Positions 1 to 8,530 of a stretch of 64,000 nucleotides of DNA are shown piece after piece (position 1 is the stretch's first letter; every line of letters begins with the position of its first letter). This DNA is from Methylophilus sp. 13 (GTDB lineage: Bacteria; Pseudomonadota; Gammaproteobacteria; Burkholderiales; Methylophilaceae). Where the stretch lies: NCBI RefSeq assembly GCF_015354335.1, contig NZ_JADKYR010000001.1:248001-312000 (forward strand). Direction: 5' to 3'. A program made the translations under genes and the position numbers. The notes beneath the pieces are model-generated. The model ran no database searches and was not told where the DNA came from. It was given only the letters and a program-made list of their open reading frames with translations.

Positions 1-711
1 TGCGATGTGCTGGTGTTGAACAAAACCGACCTGATGACGCTGGAGGAAATTGCACGGCTGGAAGGCATTCTCAAAACACTTAACCCGCGTGCACACATCC
101 TGCACAGCAGCTTTGGCAAGGTGCCGTTAGACCGCATCATGCATACTGGCCTGTTCGACTTTGACCAGGCTGCTGAAGCACCAGGCTGGCTCCAAGAGCT
201 ACGCGGCGAGCATGTGCCAGAAACCGAGGAATATGGCATCTCAAGCTTTGTTTACCGTTCACGCACGCCGTTTCATCCACAACGCTTGTGGCAGTGGCTC
301 AATAGCGAATGGCCAGGCGTGATCCGCTCTAAAGGCCGCTACTGGATCGCCTCGCGTCCCGAGTTTTGTGCCATGTGGTCGCAAGCGGGTGCGGTGACGC
401 GCACCGAACTGGCGGGCATCTGGTGGGCGGCAACGCCGGCCAAGTATTGGCCGCAGGATGTAGACAGTCTGCAACATATCCGTTCACGCATGCAAGCGCC
501 TTATGGTGATCGTCAACAAGAGTTGGTCATTATTGGCATGGAGATGGATAAAGCGGCGCTAACGGCAAAATTTGATGCCTGCCTGCTGACAGAAAGCGAG
601 CTGGCATTGGGCATGGAGGCCTGGCGCAAGTTTGACGACCCATTCCCCCACTGGGCGGTAGAAGAAACCGTTGAAACCAACGACGATATGCAGATATTGG
701 AAAGTGTCTAG
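1..711 (+). CDS. COG0523 (CobW/ZigA-type) GTP-binding metallochaperone, 5'-truncated by window edge
   Basis: This is the C-terminal part of a G3E-family P-loop GTPase of the COG0523 group, proteins thought to deliver metal (often zinc) to client enzymes. The frame is open at base 1, so the Walker A motif and the metal-binding CxCC motif lie upstream of the window. The first visible residues carry the NKTD guanine-specificity motif. The rest is the CobW C-terminal domain, with the typical segment YGISSFVYRSRTPFHPQRLW. It ends in TAG one base before the DUF1826 gene, so the two are probably co-transcribed. COG0523 and DUF1826 genes are often neighbours in zinc-limitation loci; that this one handles zinc is an inference. 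Confidence 0.85.
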   Translation, partial: CDVLVLNKTDLMTLEEIARLEGILKTLNPRAHILHSSFGKVPLDRIMHTGLFDFDQAAEAPGWLQELRGEHVPETEEYGISSFVYRSRTPFHPQRLWQWLNSEWPGVIRSKGRYWIASRPEFCAMWSQAGAVTRTELAGIWWAATPAKYWPQDVDSLQHIRSRMQAPYGDRQQELVIIGMEMDKAALTAKFDACLLTESELALGMEAWRKFDDPFPHWAVEETVETNDDMQILESV

Positions 712-712
712 C

Positions 713-1417
713 ATGTTGTCGGTTGCCAGCTCCCCTCAAACTGCTTCACTTGCACCTGCGCTGACACCAGCAAGCGAGCCGTTGACCTTTAACCCACTGC
801 AAATGCTGCCGATCTTTGAGCCCGAGCAGCAAGTCTGTCTCGTACGCCGGGAGGCGCAAACTGCAATCAGCGACTACCTGCAGCTGGCAGCGCGCAGCTT
901 GGCGCCTGGACTGCGCAACGTGATTTCATTGCAGCCCGCACTTGCGCCACAGTTGCGTGCTTTGCCGTTGCCTGCACAGCCGGGCCGCGAAGCGTTTATT
1001 CAAGAGCTGGCACAATTGGTGACGGTGTTTGCCGAGCTGCTGGATTGCCAGACCGTGGGCCTGCGACTGGAAGTATTGCAAAAAGCCATGTGCCCGCAAT
1101 TTCATGTTGACCATACCGGAATTCGGCTGCTGTGTACCTACATGGGGCCAGGCACCGAATGGCTGGAGGAAGCATTTGCCGACCGCAGTTATTTAAAGCA
1201 CCGCAGTCACTTAAACCCGCCTGGACTCAACAACCAACAGCGTGCAGGCGTGGTACTCGATGCGCGTGGCATCAGACAGGCAGACGCCTTTGATATCGTA
1301 TTGCTCAAAGGTAGTCAGTGGCAAGGGAACACCGTAGGCGGCGCCATTCATCGTTCGCCTGTGGTGCCAGAGGGGCAGACACGCGTCGTACTCGCGCTGG
1401 ATGCCATCAGGGATTAA
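713..1417 (+). CDS. DUF1826 domain-containing protein
   Basis: A 234-residue protein recognised as DUF1826 from its C-terminal half, which holds the motif CPQFHVDHTGIRLLCTYMGPG followed by a conserved acidic, Trp-containing stretch and a terminal HRSP segment. The ATG at 713 lies just after the GTPase stop and has a GGAAAG ribosome-binding site. An in-frame TTG at 671 would overlap the GTPase and is unlikely. The biochemical role of the family is not established. The conserved His and Cys residues and the tie to a COG0523 GTPase suggest a part in metal (zinc) homeostasis, which is inference. No signal peptide is visible, so it is probably cytoplasmic. Confidence 0.75.
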   Translation: MLSVASSPQTASLAPALTPASEPLTFNPLQMLPIFEPEQQVCLVRREAQTAISDYLQLAARSLAPGLRNVISLQPALAPQLRALPLPAQPGREAFIQELAQLVTVFAELLDCQTVGLRLEVLQKAMCPQFHVDHTGIRLLCTYMGPGTEWLEEAFADRSYLKHRSHLNPPGLNNQQRAGVVLDARGIRQADAFDIVLLKGSQWQGNTVGGAIHRSPVVPEGQTRVVLALDAIRD

Positions 1418-1518
1418 CGCGCTGTGATGAAAATAACTTGCCCGATTCATGAGTGTGTCATCAGAACATGGCTAGATAGCGGACGCGCTCATCGCAGGTT
1501 TTTTAATCGCCAGACTGC

Positions 1519-1863
1519 ATGCTAAATCACTACATACGGACCCGACTCAATCAATGGCTGCTAGGCGCCCTGCTGGCAGTCTTGCTGTTTTTTGTATTTG
1601 CGCAGCAGCATGCGATTGCGCACGCCATCTCTCACCTGTCTGAAGAGATTAATCACACCCTCAAGCATGATAAAACCAGCCAGGACAATCTGTGTGAAGA
1701 ATGCCTGTGCCTGGACAATCTCCCTGACACGCTACTGCCAGGGCGTCTGCTACTGCTACATGCACCAGACCTCGTCACATCAGCCCAAACCAGCCATACC
1801 GTTTTACATACCAAACCGTCCTATCGCCGCTACGCTGCGCGCGCACCACCTCTTTTCGTTTGA
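1519..1863 (+). CDS. small exported or membrane-anchored His/Cys-containing protein, unknown function
   Basis: A 114-residue protein that I do not recognise. Residues about 13-35 form one strong hydrophobic segment (uncleaved anchor or signal peptide). It is followed by a His-rich stretch (HAIAHAISHLSEEINHTLKH) and a CEECLC cluster, which together look like a metal-binding site on the periplasmic side. The C terminus is basic and aromatic. It lies about 100 bp after the DUF1826 gene and 64 bp before a TonB-dependent receptor on the same strand. This suggests a periplasmic accessory to metal uptake, but function is inferred only from composition and context. An overlapping +2 frame of 92 codons is treated as a shadow. 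Confidence 0.6.
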   Translation: MLNHYIRTRLNQWLLGALLAVLLFFVFAQQHAIAHAISHLSEEINHTLKHDKTSQDNLCEECLCLDNLPDTLLPGRLLLLHAPDLVTSAQTSHTVLHTKPSYRRYAARAPPLFV

Positions 1864-1891
1864 GCCCTGATAACCCCAACACAACCAGACG

Positions 1892-1913
1892 AAAAAGGCC
1901 TCAGCGTGAGGCC
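1892..1913 (-). terminator. perfect GC hairpin upstream of TonB receptor; intrinsic terminator on the minus strand
   Basis: GGCCTCA (1897-1903) and TGAGGCC (1907-1913) form a perfect 7-bp stem with a 3-base loop. On the minus strand the stem is followed by TTTTTC, as in an intrinsic terminator. On the plus strand there is no T-run; instead the ribosome-binding site AGAGGA and the receptor ATG at 1928 follow directly. It may stop antisense transcription from the receptor gene, or act as a stem just ahead of the start codon in the sense mRNA. Confidence 0.5.
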
Positions 1914-1927
1914 AAGAGGACAACTTT

Positions 1928-4042
1928 ATGAAGATCAAACGCATCATTTCTGTAGCGGTGGGCGGCCTGTTTGCCAGCTACCCTGCAATCTCAGTACTGG
2001 CAGAACCGGTGGATGAAAGCGCACTCGAGCTCGATAGCGTGCAAGTGACTGCAGAACGGTTCAGCAAAATCCGTAATAGCCTGTCACCCGCCACGGGCGG
2101 CAGCATATATCGCTTTGACCAGAAAGATATCAGCAATATTCCAGGCGGTGAAAACAACAGCTTTAACCAGATTTTGTTACGCGCCCCTGGCGTCGCTAAT
2201 GACTCTTATGGACAACTGCATATCCGTGGCGATCACGGCAATATCCAATACCGGATTAACGGCGTCATTCTGCCGGAGGGCATCAATGGTTTTGGTCAGA
2301 TTCTGGATACGCGCTTTGCCGATAAAATCAATCTGCTCACCGGCGCTTTGCCTGCGCAGTATGGCTACAGAACGGCCGGGGTGATTGAGATTGAGACCAA
2401 GAAAAATTTTAAACCGGGCGGCAATGTTGGCTTTTATGGTGGCACCAGCGACACCGTCAACCCCAGTATTCAAATGCACAATTCCACGGGTGACTTCAGT
2501 TACTATGTCACGGGTTCTTATCTCTCCAATAATCGCGGCATCGAAAATACCACCGATAGCTACAACCCGATTCATGATAATACCCAGCAAACCAAAGGCT
2601 TCGCCTACATGTCGTATTTGCTGAATCCGGAAACGCAAATTGTGGCGATGCTGGGCTCCTACTATGGTAATTTTCAAATCCCCAATAACCCGGCGCAGGC
2701 AGCCAACAGCGACTATCTCTCGGCCTTGGGTTTGTCTGACTATAACTCCTCCAGCCTGAGAGATCACCAGAACGAGCGTAACCAGTACGGCATACTGGCC
2801 GTGCAGAGCTCCATTGGCGCTGATTTCGATTACCAGGTTTCACTGTTCACACGCTATACCAGCACCACTTATACGCCGGATATCACGGGGGGCTTGGCCT
2901 TTAATGGCGTGGCCTCGCGCGTGTTTAGAGACAGCATGAGCAATGGCTTGCAAGCCGATGGCAGCTATCACTGGGGCGATAGCCACACCATCCGCATGGG
3001 GATGTTTACCAGCACCGAAGATATCACCAGTAACAATACCGCCAATGTGTTCCTGACCTCGGGCGGCTCGACGACCAACACCCAGGCCACCATTGTTGAT
3101 AACAATCACAAAAACGGTAACACCTTGCTGGCGCTTTACTTGCAGGACGAATGGAAAATCAACAACAGCCTGGTGATGAACTATGGCGTGCGTGCCGACA
3201 AAATGAATGCCTATGTCAGCGGCGGCCAACTCAGCCCACGCCTGGGCCTGGTATGGAATGCCACGCCTGAAACCACCTTCCATGCGGCCTACTCAAGATA
3301 CTTTACACCGCCTCCGACGGAGTTGGTGGGCACTAAAACACTGGCGTTATTCAACAATACCACCAATGCTGCGTCCAGTGACCTCAATGGCGCAGTCAAA
3401 CCCGAGCGCTCACATTATTTTGACGTCGGCGTCAGTCACCAGTTAACGCCCAAACTCACCGTGGGCTTCGACAGCTACTACAAAATTGTCCAGGACCTGA
3501 TTGATGAGGGTCGCTTTGGTGAAGCTTTGGTCTACACGCCTTTTAACTATGACAAAGGCAGAATTTATGGCTTTGAATTAACGGCAAGTTATAAAGACGA
3601 AGCCTTCTCTGCCTATGCCAACCTCTCACGCTCCATGAGCCTGGCAAAGAAAGTCGTCTCTGCACAATATAACTTTGAGCAAGATGAGCTGGACTATACC
3701 GCCAATCATTGGGTGCATACCGACCATGACCAGCGCTACACCGCGTCCGCCGGCGTCGGTTATTTATGGCAAGGCTATCAACTCAGCGCCGATGCGTTCT
3801 TTGGCAGCGGCCTGCGCCGTGGCTTCGCCAATACCGAACATATGCCCGCCTACACGCAGGTTAACCTGGGGGCCAGCACCATGATCAACGCAGGCACCCT
3901 CGGCAAGCTGGAAACCAGGCTGGCCATCATCAACCTGTTTGATAAAAAGTATGAATTACGGGATGGCTCGGGCATTGGCATTGATGCGCCACAATTTGGG
4001 CCACGCAGAGGGGTGTTTATTGGTCTGAATAAATACTTTTAA
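1928..4042 (+). CDS. TonB-dependent outer-membrane receptor (probably metal or metal-chelate uptake)
   Basis: A 704-residue TonB-dependent receptor. A signal peptide ends near ...ISVLAEP. A TonB-box-like stretch (ELDSVQVTAE) follows, then a plug domain (about residues 60-160, with LLRAPGV and IRGDHGNIQYRINGV) and a 22-strand barrel ending in aromatic ...GVFIGLNKYF, the usual outer-membrane C terminus. The ATG at 1928 has a GAGGA ribosome-binding site 7 bases upstream. It follows a COG0523 GTPase, a DUF1826 gene and a His/Cys-rich small protein, so zinc or another transition metal is a plausible substrate. The sequence does not fix the substrate. Confidence 0.9.
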   Translation: MKIKRIISVAVGGLFASYPAISVLAEPVDESALELDSVQVTAERFSKIRNSLSPATGGSIYRFDQKDISNIPGGENNSFNQILLRAPGVANDSYGQLHIRGDHGNIQYRINGVILPEGINGFGQILDTRFADKINLLTGALPAQYGYRTAGVIEIETKKNFKPGGNVGFYGGTSDTVNPSIQMHNSTGDFSYYVTGSYLSNNRGIENTTDSYNPIHDNTQQTKGFAYMSYLLNPETQIVAMLGSYYGNFQIPNNPAQAANSDYLSALGLSDYNSSSLRDHQNERNQYGILAVQSSIGADFDYQVSLFTRYTSTTYTPDITGGLAFNGVASRVFRDSMSNGLQADGSYHWGDSHTIRMGMFTSTEDITSNNTANVFLTSGGSTTNTQATIVDNNHKNGNTLLALYLQDEWKINNSLVMNYGVRADKMNAYVSGGQLSPRLGLVWNATPETTFHAAYSRYFTPPPTELVGTKTLALFNNTTNAASSDLNGAVKPERSHYFDVGVSHQLTPKLTVGFDSYYKIVQDLIDEGRFGEALVYTPFNYDKGRIYGFELTASYKDEAFSAYANLSRSMSLAKKVVSAQYNFEQDELDYTANHWVHTDHDQRYTASAGVGYLWQGYQLSADAFFGSGLRRGFANTEHMPAYTQVNLGASTMINAGTLGKLETRLAIINLFDKKYELRDGSGIGIDAPQFGPRRGVFIGLNKYF

Positions 4043-4362
4043 TCTGCTGCAACGCTAATCATGTGATGGACCAAGGATCTCTGATAATCGGTTAATCGGC
4101 GGTCCATTCCCCGATTGAAGGATCAAAAAAGTGACAGTCCATCACAACAAGCGCACACAACGAGGCTGCTGTGTGTTTTTTCTACACCAGACATTGTTTT
4201 TTTAAGGAGAAGTCGCATAGATCACTTTACAATCATTCTTATTTAACAGCTTTAGCCCAATAAAAATAAAACATATTGCCTCAGCCACCGTGTGAGATGA
4301 GGCACAAAGAGAACACACTGAACCAGATTGATGAATACGCAGACTTACAGGGAAGATAAATC
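4043..4362 (+). other. 320-bp intergenic region between two TonB receptors
   Basis: No gene is visible here. It contains a 7-bp inverted repeat, ATGGACC (4066-4072) and GGTCCAT (4101-4107), with a long loop and no T-run, so it is at best a weak terminator for the upstream receptor. It also contains a Fur-box-like palindrome at 4225-4243 and a purine-rich ribosome-binding site just before 4363. Confidence 0.5.
4225..4243 (-). promoter_or_regulatory. putative Fur box with overlapping -10 element
   Basis: Read on the minus strand this is aataagaatgattgtaaag, which matches 14 of 19 positions of the Fur consensus aatgagaatgattatcatt. On the plus strand TACAAT (4228-4233) could be a -10 hexamer inside the box, placing transcription start near 4240, about 120 bases before the receptor ATG at 4363. 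That is the classical layout for iron-dependent repression. It is a sequence match only. Confidence 0.5.
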
Positions 4363-6420
4363 ATGATGTACCCAAAAACGATTGCCAGCCTGCTGGCAGT
4401 CATGCTGTTCCCGGCGGTAACGGTTTATGCTGAAGACTCGGTAGAACTGGACCCCTCCAAACAAAGCAGTAAAGCCAAGAAAAATGAAGCACCGGTCAGC
4501 AGTGTCGAGCTGGATAGCGTCGTGGTGCTTGGCAAAAAAGAGCAAGTCTCAGCCACTGATAAAGGCCTGGCAGGCTCGGTAGATGTCATTACGCGTCAAG
4601 AACTCGAGTACGAACACGTCACCGATACCCTGGAATTGTTTAGCAAAACACCAGGCGTGGTGCTGTCTCGCTTTAGTCAGGGCATTGTCAATACCGAAGT
4701 GTCTATCCGCGGTTTTAGTGGCAATGGCGAAACACCGAATGCCAAAGTGCTGGTGGATGGCATTCCGTCCAATTTGTTCTCAGGTCTCAGTGAGCTGGAT
4801 TACCTGTTCCCCACCAACATTCAGAGTGCCCAGGTATTTAAAGGCACCAGCGACGCTTCGACCGGCCTGTTTGCCACCGCAGGCAACTACAAGGTAGAAA
4901 CCCGCAAAGACGTCGGCAAGCAATTGCAATTTGGTTATGGCAGCTTTCAAACCCGCGAAATGCAAGGCTACTATGGTGAAAAACAAGGCGATTTCACCCA
5001 AAACTATGCGATTGGTTATCGCAAAGGCAATGGCTTCCGCGCCCATACCGAAAATGAAAAAATTGCCTTATCTGGCCGTTGGCAGCTGGATTTCGAGCAG
5101 TCCAGCCTGGCATTGAGCGCCAAGTATGGCAAATACAATTCGCCTGAAGCACCGGGTTTTATGTCTAAAGAACAAGCGCGTGATGACCGCAGAGGCGTGG
5201 CTCCCAATGCACTCAACGATAGCGGTGAAAAAGAATTCAAGCATTTAAGCCTGCATTACGATTACTTTTTTAATAACGACCTTGATTTAAGCCTGAAAGC
5301 TTATTGGCAGAACTTTGGTCGTGAACGCAATGTACGTTTTTTTGGATCACCAGGCCTGGAACATCGCTTGGAAGACGAGACCTCGATTGGCTTTGTGAGC
5401 AAGTTAAACTGGAAAATCAATCCCAGCTGGGCTTTTGAAACCGGCTACGATATTGAACGCCAGCATGTCGATGAATTCCGTCAACGGTTGACCACTATCC
5501 GGCGCAATGCCCAATACGACTTCACCGCACAAGGCATTTACGCCAAATTTGAAAACACGCCGCTGGACTGGCTACGCTGGAACCTGGCCTATCGGGTGGA
5601 TTATTTGAACAGCGACCCTAGAAACCAGTTTGTGATTAATGGGAATACGCTCAGGACACGCATGCTGGATAACCAGACCATCGTACAACCCAAATTCAAC
5701 TTGTTTGCCAACCTGAATGCGCAGCAAACTTTATTTGTAAATGCCGGGCGCAGTTTTCAAACACCCACTGGCGTTAACCTTAATCTTTATAGTACCAATG
5801 GCCCGACCAACGTAAAGGTTGCGATCAACGATGGCTGGGAATTAGGAATCAAGAGCCAGTGGCATCCTGATTTGAATACGCGTCTTTCTTATTGGCAACA
5901 AAAAGCTGAAAACGAATTTATTAATATTGACAACATTAACCAACTCATCGGTACCACCCGCAGGCAAGGGATAGATGCCAGTTTTGACTATGCGTTAGAC
6001 GAGCAATGGCACTTTTGGGGCAATGTGTCACGGGTAGAGGCCATTATCGTGAAACCGGATGCATTACATCCGCAATTCAAGGATAACTCGGTCCGCAGCA
6101 TCCCCTCTTACACCGCCTCGCTGGGCTTGCAATATGCGCCCAATGCAAACTGGATTGCACGTGTTCACGTGGATAGCCAAGGCGACTACTACGTCAATGA
6201 GAGTAATCAGGGCGGAAAATACGGCGGCTATACGCTGACCAATGCCAATATTGACTATAAAACCAGCTGGGGACGCGTCAGCTTGTTAGCCAATAATATT
6301 TTTGATCGCTACTATGAGTATGTGTATGACTTTTCATCCACAGGTGCGACCAACCAGCTTAACTTCGCCCCCGGTACTGGCCGTAACTTTATGCTCACAG
6401 CAACAGTGGATTTTTTATGA
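4363..6420 (+). CDS. TonB-dependent receptor of the siderophore/iron type
   Basis: A 685-residue receptor. It has a signal peptide (residues 1 to about 23, ending VYA), a TonB-box-like segment (SVELDSVVVLGK), a plug domain (about 60-180; TPGVVLSRF, VSIRGF, VLVDGIPSN) and a beta-barrel ending in an aromatic stretch, FMLTATVDFL. The first of two tandem ATGs lies 7 bases after GGAAG. The Fur-like box upstream and the general layout suggest a ferric-siderophore or other iron-chelate receptor. Its stop overlaps the start of the ABC ATPase gene (ATGA), so receptor and exporter/importer genes 6417-9822 form one translationally coupled operon. The ligand cannot be read from the sequence. Confidence 0.9.
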   Translation: MMYPKTIASLLAVMLFPAVTVYAEDSVELDPSKQSSKAKKNEAPVSSVELDSVVVLGKKEQVSATDKGLAGSVDVITRQELEYEHVTDTLELFSKTPGVVLSRFSQGIVNTEVSIRGFSGNGETPNAKVLVDGIPSNLFSGLSELDYLFPTNIQSAQVFKGTSDASTGLFATAGNYKVETRKDVGKQLQFGYGSFQTREMQGYYGEKQGDFTQNYAIGYRKGNGFRAHTENEKIALSGRWQLDFEQSSLALSAKYGKYNSPEAPGFMSKEQARDDRRGVAPNALNDSGEKEFKHLSLHYDYFFNNDLDLSLKAYWQNFGRERNVRFFGSPGLEHRLEDETSIGFVSKLNWKINPSWAFETGYDIERQHVDEFRQRLTTIRRNAQYDFTAQGIYAKFENTPLDWLRWNLAYRVDYLNSDPRNQFVINGNTLRTRMLDNQTIVQPKFNLFANLNAQQTLFVNAGRSFQTPTGVNLNLYSTNGPTNVKVAINDGWELGIKSQWHPDLNTRLSYWQQKAENEFINIDNINQLIGTTRRQGIDASFDYALDEQWHFWGNVSRVEAIIVKPDALHPQFKDNSVRSIPSYTASLGLQYAPNANWIARVHVDSQGDYYVNESNQGGKYGGYTLTNANIDYKTSWGRVSLLANNIFDRYYEYVYDFSSTGATNQLNFAPGTGRNFMLTATVDFL

Positions 6421-7127
6421 CTGCATTGCTATCGATTCAACAGCTAAGCCTGGGGTTTTCCAAGCGGAAAATTCTAAATCAGCTTGAGCTCAACTTACAG
6501 GCAGGTGAAGTCGTCTCTGTGCTTGGCAGCAATGGCGCCGGTAAATCAACGCTGCTGAAAAGTATTTTAGGCTTACATGACACGGCCGAACAAACAGGCA
6601 ATATCCTGATTGCCGGTATTAATATCTCGCAGGACCGCCAGCGGGCGCTATCGCACCTTGCCTATGTGCCGGAGCAACCTGCCGTGTATGGACATCTCTC
6701 TGCGATAGCAAATATCCGTTACTTTTTAAGCCTGGCCGATATAGGTGAAGAAAAGGATATTAACAGCTGCCTGACCATGGCCGGCTTGCCGGAAACAGCC
6801 TGGCACCGGCCTTGCAGCGAATACTCCAAAGGCATGAAGCAAAAGGTGATGCTGGCGTTTGCACTTGCCAAACAGGCCACACTGCTGTTGCTCGATGAGC
6901 CTAATTCAGGGCTGGATCCACAGGCTACCGAAGACTTAAACCAGCTGATTGTGCAATGCAAAGAAAGTGGCATGGGCGTGCTGGTGGTCACGCATGATGT
7001 GTTGTCCGCCATTGGTTTTTCTGACCGCTTGCTGATGCTGACCAATGGGCAGTTGCAACCGGCAATGCTGGACCAGTCAGCACTGACACTGGATAGCCTG
7101 AAAAAACTGTATCAGGGGCAGGCATGA
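6417..7127 (+). CDS. ABC transporter ATP-binding protein (ABC-2 type)
   Basis: A 236-residue nucleotide-binding subunit. Walker A is GSNGAGKST (37-45), the signature region is YSKGMKQ (135-141, a non-canonical SKGMK form usual in CcmA/NosF-like ATPases), Walker B is LLLLDEP (155-161), and the switch His is in VVTHD (about 192). It starts by ATGA overlap with the TonB receptor and ends by ATGA overlap with the first permease, so expression is tightly coupled. The ATPase type and its two permease partners are ABC-2 exporters by family. In this receptor-linked arrangement the direction and substrate of transport are open. Confidence 0.9.
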   Translation: MTALLSIQQLSLGFSKRKILNQLELNLQAGEVVSVLGSNGAGKSTLLKSILGLHDTAEQTGNILIAGINISQDRQRALSHLAYVPEQPAVYGHLSAIANIRYFLSLADIGEEKDINSCLTMAGLPETAWHRPCSEYSKGMKQKVMLAFALAKQATLLLLDEPNSGLDPQATEDLNQLIVQCKESGMGVLVVTHDVLSAIGFSDRLLMLTNGQLQPAMLDQSALTLDSLKKLYQGQA

Positions 7128-8530
7128 GCGCATTGATCTGGAAAATCGCCTGCAATGAATGGCGCAGGTTATGGCATGCGCGGGTTCCGGCATTGTTAAT
7201 GATAGTGCTGGTGACATTATGGGGCATTGCCGCCCTTGCCGCCCATCACCACTGGCAAGATCATGCACAGACGGTAGCTAAGGTGACAGCGCGCAGCCAG
7301 CATGACTGGCAATCGCAACCCGACCGTCATCCACACCGGGTCTCGCATTTTGGCGATTTCGTCGCCAAGCCGGTCCATCCGCTCAGTGTGATCGAACCCG
7401 GCATTCTCGACCAGTCTGGCCATCTGGTGTATCTGGAAGCACATCGCCTGAACAGCGCCAACTTCAACCCGGCGACTGAAGCCACTACGCTGGGCCGCTT
7501 TTCATTAATTACACCAGCCATGATCGTGCAATGGTGGATGCCACTGTTTTTGATCATGATTGCCTATGCCACCGTCACTGCCGATAAAATCACCGGCATC
7601 CTGGCTTTCATGCGCGGCAATGGCACCCCAGGCTGGGCGATTGCCGCCGGAAAGTGGCTGGCACTGTTTTTACCGCTGCTGCTTCTTTTGTGCCTGCAAG
7701 CACTGTTGACGCTGGCATGGAGCTGGCACAGTGATCAGTTATTGGCCAGGCTGGCGCTCATGTTGCTGGCGCAAGCGCTTTACATTGCCGGCTGGTGTCT
7801 CTTGGTCGTCACCGTGTCCTGGTACAGCCGGCAACTGCATAGTGCCTTGCTGACTTTATTGCTGTGCTGGGTCTGTATCTGCATTATTTTCCCGCGCGGG
7901 CTGGCAAATCTGGCCCAGATCGCCTATCCAACACAGCCTCGCGCAGAGGCTGAATACCATGCGGAAAGGAAGCTGCAAAGCATAGGCGACAGCCATAACC
8001 CTGACGATCCGCATTTTGCCGCATTTAAACAAAGTATTATCGACCAGTATCATGTCAGCAGCGTTGAATACCTGCCTGTCAACTACAATGGCCTGCTGAT
8101 GCAGGAAGGCGAGCGCCTGACCACGGCCGTCTACCGCGAACAACAGGCATTGCATGACGCACAGCTGGCAAAACAGAATGAAAGTATCCGGCACTGGTTA
8201 TGGCTGACACCGGCATTGGCGCTGCAATATGTACAGATGGCGGCTAGCGGCAATGACCTGCCGCACCACCAGGCGTTTATCCGGCAGTCGGAAGCCCGGC
8301 GGTATCAATTAATCCAATATCTGAACCAGATCCACACTTACAAAGTGGACCAGCATGACGATAAGAACACGCGTGTTTCTGCCGACTTTTGGAAGAACGC
8401 GCCCCGTCCCCCGGTGAATCTGCCACCGATGGCAGTCAGCCACGCCAGTCTGACAGCTGCCTTTCTGGTGTTGATTGGCTGGCTGTTATTGCCTGGCTCC
8501 TTGCTTGTTAGGGTTTCGCACCGACTATGA
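7124..8530 (+). CDS. ABC-2 type permease, DUF3526 family (first of two)
   Basis: A 468-residue inner-membrane subunit. One N-terminal membrane segment (about residues 20-40) leads into a periplasmic loop with many His residues (AHHHWQDH, HPHRVSHFGD). A block of about five membrane segments follows (about 140-270), then a second large loop (about 275-440) and a last C-terminal membrane segment. This is the topology of the DUF3526 permeases that accompany CcmA/NosF-like ATPases. It overlaps both neighbours by 4 bases. The His-rich loop could contact a metal or metal chelate, which is speculation from composition. Confidence 0.75.
   Translation: MSALIWKIACNEWRRLWHARVPALLMIVLVTLWGIAALAAHHHWQDHAQTVAKVTARSQHDWQSQPDRHPHRVSHFGDFVAKPVHPLSVIEPGILDQSGHLVYLEAHRLNSANFNPATEATTLGRFSLITPAMIVQWWMPLFLIMIAYATVTADKITGILAFMRGNGTPGWAIAAGKWLALFLPLLLLLCLQALLTLAWSWHSDQLLARLALMLLAQALYIAGWCLLVVTVSWYSRQLHSALLTLLLCWVCICIIFPRGLANLAQIAYPTQPRAEAEYHAERKLQSIGDSHNPDDPHFAAFKQSIIDQYHVSSVEYLPVNYNGLLMQEGERLTTAVYREQQALHDAQLAKQNESIRHWLWLTPALALQYVQMAASGNDLPHHQAFIRQSEARRYQLIQYLNQIHTYKVDQHDDKNTRVSADFWKNAPRPPVNLPPMAVSHASLTAAFLVLIGWLLLPGSLLVRVSHRL

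Noticed and set aside
2177-2767. A 196-codon open frame antisense to the first TonB receptor
   Set aside because: It has no recognisable motif and the sense gene is certain; treated as a shadow frame.
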